Assembly (NCBI GenBank): GCA_017620345.1
Contig: JAFZQP010000092.1
Span: 1-9,285 of the forward strand
Reading direction: 5' to 3'
Origin: Lachnospiraceae bacterium
GTDB taxonomy: Bacteria; Bacillota_A; Clostridia; Lachnospirales; Lachnospiraceae
DNA length: 9,285 bases
Within the stretch, counting starts at the first letter, position 1. Every line of letters begins with the position of its first letter. Both the position numbers and the translations under genes were made by a program. Positions 1 through 6,174 of the stretch are shown one piece after another. The notes below the pieces were generated by a model. That model had not been told where the DNA came from. It was given only the letters and a program-made list of their open reading frames with translations, and did no database searches.

Positions 1-471
1 GTTCCTGTATACCGAGACACTCTTTGAGGAATCTATAAGATCCGAATACATCGTCAGCATCGTCGAATTCATCGCACCGTTCGGACGGTATTTGATGCCG
101 CGGCTGCTTATATAACGCGCATACGAAAACTCACCGGTCTCCTCAAGCACTTTCAGACAGTTACATATACTTGCCTTGTCTATCCTGTCATTCTGTGCGA
201 GCACCTGGGCTTCGGCATATACGAGCGATCCTCTTCTCCTGAAGTTCTCGGAGAAATACCTTGAAGACATCTCGGATCTGTTGATTATGTAATCATATGT
301 ATTCTGTTCAAATGTATTGAATATCCTGGTTACATGAAATGCAGCAAGAAAGATGCATGCAGCAAGAAACAAAGTGCATACGATTATAAGCTGAAGAAGT
401 GATCTTTCAGTCTTTACCTTCTTATACCATCTTCGGAAAGAAAATGATTTGACTTTCTTTGATCTTGCCAT
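1..471 (-). CDS. N-terminal part of a membrane-anchored sensor protein, probably with an extracellular Cache-like domain (3' end outside window)
   Basis: Translating down from the ATG at 469-471 gives 157 codons with no stop before the left edge, so the gene is cut off. The product starts with a basic cytoplasmic segment (many K and R in residues 3-23), followed by one hydrophobic helix at about residues 25-47 (LIIVCTLFLAACIFLAAF). The next stretch is predicted extracytoplasmic: a long helix to about residue 90, then a strand-rich part with the pattern YxxxRGIKYRPNG and a following YSDLIDSSKSVS. This resembles the 'DxxGxxYxxDG...RDYFxxAxxG' layout of Cache ligand-binding domains. Such N-termini usually precede a second membrane helix and a GGDEF, histidine kinase or chemoreceptor output domain, but that part lies outside the window, so the output is unknown. 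The start lies 14 bases after the purL stop and has its own ribosome site, suggesting co-transcription with purL. The membrane anchor is clear; the Cache assignment is inference from pattern only. Confidence 0.72.
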   Translation of the reverse strand, partial: MARSKKVKSFSFRRWYKKVKTERSLLQLIIVCTLFLAACIFLAAFHVTRIFNTFEQNTYDYIINRSEMSSRYFSENFRRRGSLVYAEAQVLAQNDRIDKASICNCLKVLEETGEFSYARYISSRGIKYRPNGAMNSTMLTMYSDLIDSSKSVSVYRN

Positions 472-477
472 CAACTG

Positions 478-482
478 CTCCC
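478..482 (-). promoter_or_regulatory. Ribosome binding site of the membrane sensor gene
   Basis: On the minus strand GGGAG stands 6 bases upstream of the ATG at 469-471. It fixes the start of the sensor gene and lies in the short gap after the purL stop, so no separate promoter is needed here. Confidence 0.6.
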
Positions 483-485
483 GTC

Positions 486-3400
486 TTACCTGAAGTATTC
501 AACACCGGATTCGAATATCTTCATATCCTGCTGTCCGTAAATATTTATCGCCACATTATCGCCGCGTCTCTCGGAGTGCCCCATCTTACCGAACACTCTT
601 CCGTCAGGACTCGTGATACCTTCTACTGCCGCAAAAGATCCGTTCACGTTATATTCCTCATCCATCGAAATATTACCGTCCGGATCGCAATACCTTGTTG
701 CTACACAACCCTTTGCAAACAGATCTGCCATGACTTCGTCGTTTGCAACAAACCTTCCCTCTCCATGGGATACCGGGATAACGTATGTGCCGCCAAGCTT
801 AGCCTTCGACAGCCAGGGTGACAGATTTGATACGACCCTGGTGTATGCCATCTTGGATACATGTCTGTTGATCGTGTTATACGTAAGAGTCGGTGAATCT
901 TCCTTCTGTCCCGTTATCCTGCCGTCGGTAAGGAGTCCGAGCTTGATGAGCGCCTGGAAACCGTTACATATACCGAGCACAAGTCCGTCCCTGTTGTTAA
1001 GAAGATCCATAACAGCCTCCGAAAGGACTTCATTCCTGAATGCCGTTGCGAAGAACTTGGCACTTCCGTCCGGCTCGTCGCCGGCCGAAAATCCGCCGGG
1101 GAACATTATGAGCTGCGCCTTATTTATGCCTTTGCGGAACTGTTCCACGGAATCCCTGATATCCTGTGCGTTCCTGTTTGTAAATACCTGTGTGATGACA
1201 TCCGCGCCGGCCCTCTCAAACGCCCTGCCGCTGTCGTACTCGCAGTTCGTTCCCGGAAATACCGGTATGAACACAGTAGGCTTTGCAACCTTGTTGCGGC
1301 AGACATATATGCTCTTTTGCTGCGATGAAATATCATACAGATCATCGGAAAGCTTTTGTCTGTCCTTATAACTTACGGTCGGGAATACATTCTCAAGCGG
1401 CTTCTTCCACAAACTGATCGCTTCGTCTAACGCCAGATGCGTTTCGCGATAACTGATATTCGCATCATCCGTAACTTCACCTATGACCGTATATCTGACC
1501 GAAAGCTTTGAAACATCTTCTCCTGCGACCTCGGCAACTATACATCCGAAGCCCGGTGTGAACAGCCTGCGTTCATCAAATGAATGCTCTATCCTGAATC
1601 CGAGTCCGTTTCCGAACGCCATCTTGCAAAGCGCCGGTGCTATGCCGTATCCGTCAACCGCATAAGCGGCCTTTATGAGTCCGGCTCTTACATCTGCGGC
1701 AAATCCGCGGTACTGTGCATTTGCATCCTCAAAGTCCGTTACATCGAATTTATCGCGGCGAACATCAACAAGAACAAGCTTGTCACCGCTGTTCTTGAGT
1801 TCACCGGTCACGATATCCTGTGCATTTGCAACATCAACCGCAAACGATACGAGTGTCGGAGGAACATCTATATCCTGGAAAGATCCCGACATGGAATCCT
1901 TGCCGCCTATCGAAGGAAGAGAAAATCCCATCTGTGCTGTATAAGCACCGAGGAGCGCTGCAAACGGCTGGCTCCATCTCGAAGGATCTTCCGACATCCT
2001 CCTGAAATATTCCTGGAAGGTAAATCTTATCTTTGTATGATCGGCACCTGCGGCAACGAGTCGTGCCACCGATTCGGTGACCGCATATATCGCACCGTGG
2101 TACGGACTCCAGCTCGAAAGGAACGGATCGAACCCGTAACTCATCATCGTGACGGCATCGCACTTACCTTCATAGACCGGAAGTTTGGCTATCATAACCT
2201 GTTCCTCGCTGAGCTGCGATCTGCCGCCGTAAGGCATAGCAACGGTACCCGCACCTATCGATGAATCAAACATCTCAACAAGGCCCTTTTGCGAGCACAT
2301 GTTAAGGTCCGAAAGCGAATCGGTAAATGCTGCCCTGATATCGCCTTTCTCAATATCGTCCGAAACCTTTTTGATGATCGGACTGTCAAAGAAATGAACT
2401 TCTTCGGGTATATCTACTTTGACGCTTGTCTCCTGATGAGCACCGTTCGTATCAAGGAAAGATCTTTTCAGATCCACTATCTTCTTACCGCGCCACTTAA
2501 GTATCAGCCTTGGTTCCTCGGTCACGGTTGCAACGGTTACAGCTTCAAGGTTTTCTTCAGCGGCATAACGAAGGAATGTATCAACATCTCCGGGAGCCAC
2601 AACAACAGCCATGCGCTCCTGGGATTCGGATATGGCAAGCTCTGTACCGTCAAGTCCCGCGTATTTTTTCGGAACCTTATCAAGATCTACCGTCAGTCCG
2701 TCCGCAAGTTCTCCGATCGCAACGGACACGCCGCCCGCTCCGAAATCGTTACACTTGCGTATGAGCTTTGATACTTCGGGACGTCTGAACAGCCTCTGGA
2801 GCTTACGCTCTGTCGGCGCATTTCCTTTCTGGACTTCCGCACCGCATGTTTCTATCGATGAAAGCGTATGCGCCTTGGACGAGCCGGTAGCACCGCCGCA
2901 TCCGTCTCTTCCTGTCCTTCCCCCGAGAAGGATTATGATATCCCCGGGATCAGATGTGGCTCTTACAACATTGGATCTCTTTGCGGCGCCCATGACCGCT
3001 CCGATCTCCATACGCTTTGCAACATAATCGGGATGATATATTTCCTTAACGTAACCGGTTGCAAGTCCTATCTGGTTACCGTATGAACTGTATCCGCTTG
3101 CCGCGCCGCGGACAAGCTTTCTCTGCGGAAGCTTTCCGGCAAGAGTCTCATTCATCGGCTTTGTCGGATCGGCTGCGCCGGTAACGCGCATCGCCTGATA
3201 TACATAGCTTCTTCCCGAAAGAGGATCCCTGATCGCTCCGCCAAGACACGTTGCAGCTCCTCCGAACGGTTCTATCTCCGTCGGATGGTTATGCGTTTCA
3301 TTCTTAAAACTTACGAGCCATTCCTCAACTTTGCCGTCGACCGTGACCGGGACGACTATCGAGCAGGCATTTATCTCATCGGACTCTTCCTGGTCGGCAA

Positions 3401-4268
3401 GCTTACCCTGCTTCTTCAGTATACGCATACCCATAAGGGCGATGTCCATAAGACAAACGTATTTATCACTGCGGCCACTGTATACCTGTTTTCTTGCATC
3501 AAGATACTGCTCGTATGACTTTCTGATAGGTTCGGCCATGTAACCTTCACCGAACGAAACATCCGTAAGTTCTGTTGAGAACGTCGTGTGTCTGCAGTGA
3601 TCGCTCCAGTATGTATCAAGAACGCGTATCTCCGTCATGGAAGGATCGCGTTTTTCATCCTCTGAAAAATAATTGCGGATATGGAGAAAATCCTTGAACG
3701 TCATCGCAAGATCAAGCGATGAGTACAGCTCCGACAGCTCGTCTTCGCTCTTCTTCGTAAAGCCGTCAAGGATCTTAATATCAGCCGGCTCGTCATATAC
3801 CGATACAAGAGTGGACGGTTTGTCGGATCCGGTCTCTCTCGAATCGACAGGGTTGATGCAGTATGATTTTACCGCCTCAAATTCGTCATCTGTTATATTG
3901 CCTTCAAGGCAGTATGTTGTTGCGGTCCTGATGATAGGCGAAGCGTCCGCAGCAAGGAACTGCAGACACTGAACTGCCGAATCGGCACGCTGGTCGAACT
4001 GTCCCGGAAGATACTCGACCGAAAAATATCTGTCATTTTCCCCTTTCGGAAAATCATCATCATACAGCACATCAACCGGCGGTTCACAGAACACGCATTT
4101 TCTCGCCGTTTCAAACACATCATCGGCAAGATCTTCTATATCATATCTGATAAGGATCCTGACCTTTGTAAGTCCTTCAAGTTTGAGGTATCCTTTAAGA
4201 TCCTCATACAGCTCGTTTGCCGCAGCAGCGTATGCACTTCTTTTTTCCACGTAGATTCGTCTGACCAT
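486..4268 (-). CDS. purL: Phosphoribosylformylglycinamidine synthase, single-chain type
   Basis: This enzyme makes FGAM from FGAR, glutamine and ATP, the fourth step of de novo purine synthesis, in the cytoplasm. The 1,260-residue protein is the fused form, with synthetase and glutaminase in one chain, of the kind found in many Clostridia. The N-terminus (about 1-110) is PurS-like and contains YLPGQFDQRAD. The synthetase core has the active-site motif WSDHCRHTTF (221-230) and KNETHNHPTEIEPFGGAAT (322-340). The second synthase half follows, and the C-terminal class I glutaminase starts near PVFPGTNCEYDSGRAFERAG. Its triad is visible: Cys1101 in LGICNGFQ (codon at 966-968), and His1231 and Glu1233 in GHSERRG; SHGEGRF lies between. 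Length is normal and no key residue is missing. The ATG at 4266-4268 fits the family's MVRRIYVEK start and has an AAGGCGGA site 7 bases upstream. It follows radA by 47 bases and precedes the sensor by 14. No other purine gene is in the window. Confidence 0.97.
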   Translation of the reverse strand: MVRRIYVEKRSAYAAAANELYEDLKGYLKLEGLTKVRILIRYDIEDLADDVFETARKCVFCEPPVDVLYDDDFPKGENDRYFSVEYLPGQFDQRADSAVQCLQFLAADASPIIRTATTYCLEGNITDDEFEAVKSYCINPVDSRETGSDKPSTLVSVYDEPADIKILDGFTKKSEDELSELYSSLDLAMTFKDFLHIRNYFSEDEKRDPSMTEIRVLDTYWSDHCRHTTFSTELTDVSFGEGYMAEPIRKSYEQYLDARKQVYSGRSDKYVCLMDIALMGMRILKKQGKLADQEESDEINACSIVVPVTVDGKVEEWLVSFKNETHNHPTEIEPFGGAATCLGGAIRDPLSGRSYVYQAMRVTGAADPTKPMNETLAGKLPQRKLVRGAASGYSSYGNQIGLATGYVKEIYHPDYVAKRMEIGAVMGAAKRSNVVRATSDPGDIIILLGGRTGRDGCGGATGSSKAHTLSSIETCGAEVQKGNAPTERKLQRLFRRPEVSKLIRKCNDFGAGGVSVAIGELADGLTVDLDKVPKKYAGLDGTELAISESQERMAVVVAPGDVDTFLRYAAEENLEAVTVATVTEEPRLILKWRGKKIVDLKRSFLDTNGAHQETSVKVDIPEEVHFFDSPIIKKVSDDIEKGDIRAAFTDSLSDLNMCSQKGLVEMFDSSIGAGTVAMPYGGRSQLSEEQVMIAKLPVYEGKCDAVTMMSYGFDPFLSSWSPYHGAIYAVTESVARLVAAGADHTKIRFTFQEYFRRMSEDPSRWSQPFAALLGAYTAQMGFSLPSIGGKDSMSGSFQDIDVPPTLVSFAVDVANAQDIVTGELKNSGDKLVLVDVRRDKFDVTDFEDANAQYRGFAADVRAGLIKAAYAVDGYGIAPALCKMAFGNGLGFRIEHSFDERRLFTPGFGCIVAEVAGEDVSKLSVRYTVIGEVTDDANISYRETHLALDEAISLWKKPLENVFPTVSYKDRQKLSDDLYDISSQQKSIYVCRNKVAKPTVFIPVFPGTNCEYDSGRAFERAGADVITQVFTNRNAQDIRDSVEQFRKGINKAQLIMFPGGFSAGDEPDGSAKFFATAFRNEVLSEAVMDLLNNRDGLVLGICNGFQALIKLGLLTDGRITGQKEDSPTLTYNTINRHVSKMAYTRVVSNLSPWLSKAKLGGTYVIPVSHGEGRFVANDEVMADLFAKGCVATRYCDPDGNISMDEEYNVNGSFAAVEGITSPDGRVFGKMGHSERRGDNVAINIYGQQDMKIFESGVEYFR

Positions 4269-4275
4269 TTGGGAT

Positions 4276-4283
4276 TCCGCCTT
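4276..4283 (-). promoter_or_regulatory. Ribosome binding site of purL
   Basis: AAGGCGGA on the minus strand lies 7 bases before the purL ATG. It supports this start over any internal methionine. Confidence 0.6.
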
Positions 4284-4300
4284 CCGGGTTTGATATGTTC

Positions 4301-4315
4301 ATTATATTGATTATA
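4301..4315 (-). promoter_or_regulatory. Possible purL promoter: two tandem TATAAT elements
   Basis: In the 47-base gap after radA the minus strand carries two exact TATAAT hexamers, at 4310-4315 and 4301-4306, separated by three bases. Seventeen bases upstream of each the sequence is ATGCAA or ATGCTC, neither of which resembles TTGACA, and no TGn extension is present. They could drive purL separately from clpC-radA or be a chance result of AT-rich sequence. There is no room for a purine riboswitch in this gap. Confidence 0.28.
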
Positions 4316-5683
4316 CTATTTCAGAGCATTTATTGCATCAGCAAGATTACTCACAGGCATGATCCTGCATCCTCCGGGACATTTTACCGAAGAAGCATTT
4401 GATGCCGGCATCATGATCCCGCCGAATCCGAGCTTGAAGCATTCCGCGGCACGTCCGTCCGCAAGAGGCACGCTCCTTACTTCTCCCGACAGTCCGATCT
4501 CACCGAACGCTGCAATGTCTTCGGGTATCACGGTATTCGTGAAACTGGATACTATCGCAAGCGCTATGCCGAGGTCTATCGCCGGTTCGGACAGTTTCAT
4601 CCCACCGGCAACATTGACATAGGCATCACACTCCGAAAGCTTATAACCCATCCGCTTTTCAAGGACTGCCATAAGCAGATTGACTCTTGCAAGATCCGTC
4701 CCCGTAGCCTGTCTTCTCGGAATGCCGAAACCGCTCCTGCACACAAGAGCCTGCACCTCTACGAGCATCGGGCGTGTTCCTTCCATGCAGCAGACAACAC
4801 ATGATCCGGATGAATCTTTGGGCCGTCCGCTCAGCATGTATTGTGACGGATCCGTAACCTCGGCAAGACCGTCACCTCTCATCTCAAAAACGCCGACTTC
4901 ATTTGTCGATCCGAATCTGTTTTTAACAGCGCGGAGTATCCTGTATGATGCAAAGCGGTCGCCCTCAAAATACAGCACGGTGTCGACCATATGCTCAAGA
5001 ACACGGGGGCCTGCAACAGTACCTTCTTTTGTAACATGACCGACTATGAACACGGTTATCGTAAGGCTCTTGGCGATGTTCATAAGTATGTTTGTCGCTT
5101 CTCTTACCTGTGAAACACTGCCCGGTGCCGATGAAACATTTCCGGAATACATCGTCTGGATACTGTCGATCATGACAGCTTCGGGTTTATGTTTTCTGAT
5201 GACCTGCTCTATCTCTTCAAGATCGGTCGCGCACAGCAGCATCAGATCATCTGAAAAATCTCCCATGCGCATAGCACGCATCTTTATCTGCCCCAGTGAT
5301 TCTTCACCGGATATATACAGTAATTTATGTCCCTGCCCTGCAAGATTACGGCACAACTGCAGGAGAAGCGTTGATTTTCCGATGCCGGGATCTCCTCCTA
5401 CCAAAACAAGGGAGCCCGGTACGATACCGCCTCCCAAAACCCTGTCAAGTTCAGACATGCCCGTCTTACATCGCTCGAGCGACTCCATCGATACCGCGGA
5501 GACACTCACCGGCTCAGGGGCATTCCTTAAAGTAACTGTCCTGCCTGATTGCGCCGTCTTAACTACCGGCTCCTCCACAAACGTGTTCCATGACTTACAC
5601 GCCGGACACTGTCCCATCCATTTGGATGATTCGTACCCGCACTCGTTGCAAAAGAACACTGTGGAAGGTTTGCCTTTTGCCAT
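4316..5683 (-). CDS. radA: DNA repair protein RadA (RecA-like branch-migration ATPase)
   Basis: RadA (also called Sms) is a hexameric RecA-family ATPase that drives branch migration and helps process recombination intermediates. The 455-residue length is typical. All domains are intact: an N-terminal C4 zinc finger (Cys12, Cys15, Cys26, Cys29; CNECGYESSKWMGQCPAC), Walker A GDPGIGKST at 97-105, a Walker B-like VMIDS at 170-174, the family-defining KNRFG motif at 254-258, and a C-terminal Lon-protease-like domain around NVAGGMKLSEPAIDLGIALA. The start ATG (5681-5683) lies three bases after the stop of the upstream 136-codon gene. No good ribosome site stands at normal distance; the nearest purine run, AAAGG, is about 14 bases away, so translation probably relies on re-initiation from the upstream gene. 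clpC followed by radA is a known Firmicutes order; here one small gene lies between them. Confidence 0.97.
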   Translation of the reverse strand: MAKGKPSTVFFCNECGYESSKWMGQCPACKSWNTFVEEPVVKTAQSGRTVTLRNAPEPVSVSAVSMESLERCKTGMSELDRVLGGGIVPGSLVLVGGDPGIGKSTLLLQLCRNLAGQGHKLLYISGEESLGQIKMRAMRMGDFSDDLMLLCATDLEEIEQVIRKHKPEAVMIDSIQTMYSGNVSSAPGSVSQVREATNILMNIAKSLTITVFIVGHVTKEGTVAGPRVLEHMVDTVLYFEGDRFASYRILRAVKNRFGSTNEVGVFEMRGDGLAEVTDPSQYMLSGRPKDSSGSCVVCCMEGTRPMLVEVQALVCRSGFGIPRRQATGTDLARVNLLMAVLEKRMGYKLSECDAYVNVAGGMKLSEPAIDLGIALAIVSSFTNTVIPEDIAAFGEIGLSGEVRSVPLADGRAAECFKLGFGGIMMPASNASSVKCPGGCRIMPVSNLADAINALK

Positions 5684-5686
5684 TGA

Positions 5687-6097
5687 TTATTCTACAACCT
5701 TTACGTTTATTTCTCCTTTTCCTTCAAGCTCTACGGAAATGCTGAGCTTGCCGCCAAGGTTTGTTTTGATCTTGCCTATGTCTGTTCCGCCGACGTTTAC
5801 GCTGTACTCGGTGTCTTCCTTAAGTCCGAGAGTGATCATTGCGTCCTTGTCTGCGCAGACCGTGAAGGACAATCCGCCCGGCATAACTTCAAAATCGGTT
5901 ACACTTGTTCCCGGTTCGGATTCGTACACGAACATACCGTCTCTCTCGAGCTTGGTCAGTTCCTTAAAAGTCTTGACCTTGTAGAGATTGCCGGCAACGT
6001 CAAAATCCTCGACTTTGGCTTTCTGATCGAGTGTGTGATTACCGAAACTGATCGTACCGTTGTTTTCTTTGCGGATCAATTCAGAAACTGCTGCCAT
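5687..6097 (-). CDS. Small conserved protein of unknown function between clpC and radA
   Basis: This gene encodes 136 residues. I cannot assign a function. The protein has no signal peptide, membrane helix or metal-binding cluster, and only one cysteine. The first 40 residues contain SFGNHTLDQKAKVEDF, followed by a short charged segment (TFKELTKLERDGMFVYESEPGT). The rest alternates hydrophobic and polar residues with glycine turns, as in an all-beta fold, and includes the GKIKTNLGGKLSISVELEG stretch near the C-terminus. It resembles a small protein I recall from Lachnospiraceae genomes, where annotation sometimes reads 'endosialidase'; nothing here looks like a catalytic sialidase, and that label should not be trusted. 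It has the best ribosome site in the window (AAAGGAGG, 7 bases from the ATG), so it may be made in large amounts. Its stop is three bases before the radA start, indicating co-translation. A possible promoter and an inverted repeat lie just upstream. Confidence 0.88.
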   Translation of the reverse strand: MAAVSELIRKENNGTISFGNHTLDQKAKVEDFDVAGNLYKVKTFKELTKLERDGMFVYESEPGTSVTDFEVMPGGLSFTVCADKDAMITLGLKEDTEYSVNVGGTDIGKIKTNLGGKLSISVELEGKGEINVKVVE

Positions 6098-6104
6098 ACC
6101 TGTT

Positions 6105-6112
6105 CCTCCTTT
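6105..6112 (-). promoter_or_regulatory. Strong ribosome binding site of the 136-residue protein
   Basis: AAAGGAGG on the minus strand, 7 bases before the ATG at 6095-6097, is close to a perfect anti-16S match and stronger than the sites of its neighbours. It sets the start and suggests high expression. Confidence 0.8.
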
Positions 6113-6114
6113 AA

Positions 6115-6134
6115 TCGAACATCGGTCTGTTCGA
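6115..6134 (-). repeat. Perfect 7-bp inverted repeat with 6-base centre, upstream of the small gene
   Basis: The arms TCGAACA and TGTTCGA (6128-6134 and 6115-6121) are exact reverse complements around a 6-base centre. The dyad lies two bases upstream of the AAAGGAGG ribosome site and about 12 bases downstream of the candidate -10 element, so in a transcript it would form a 7-bp hairpin in the 5' leader; as DNA it would be a palindromic operator. It is not followed by a T run, so it is not an intrinsic terminator. Which protein or process uses it cannot be told from the sequence. Confidence 0.55.
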
Positions 6135-6145
6135 CATCCAAAAAT

Positions 6146-6174
6146 ATTATATTCTATACCCGGTAATTAATCTA
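6146..6174 (-). promoter_or_regulatory. Possible sigma-A promoter in front of the small gene and radA
   Basis: The minus strand has an exact TATAAT at 6146-6151; 17 bases upstream is TAGATT, which matches TTGACA at three of six positions. A neighbouring alternative, TATAGA with TTTTCA 17 bases upstream, matches the -35 better but the -10 worse. The site overlaps the clpC stop codon. It would let the small gene and radA be expressed apart from clpC. Confidence 0.35.

Noticed and set aside
4269..4315. Purine riboswitch upstream of purL
   Set aside because: The gap is only 47 bases and has no three-helix junction; a purine aptamer alone needs more space.
5046..5984. 312-codon open frame on the plus strand across radA and the small gene
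   Set aside because: It lies antisense to two intact genes with clear family motifs or a strong ribosome site, has Ser/Pro-rich random composition and no recognisable domain. It is a codon-bias shadow.
6115..6134. LexA (DinR) operator in front of the radA unit
   Set aside because: The Gram-positive box is GAAC, four bases, GTTC. Here the same half-sites are separated by eight bases, which changes their helical phase, so I keep the dyad but not the LexA call.
6115..6134. PurR PurBox pair
   Set aside because: The half-sites read TCGAAC and GTTCGA instead of CCGAAC and GTTCGG, the spacing is too short, and the downstream gene is not a purine gene.
6098..6166. Intrinsic terminator after clpC
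   Set aside because: The only hairpin in the gap has an AT-mixed 7-bp stem and is followed by the ribosome site, not by a T run.
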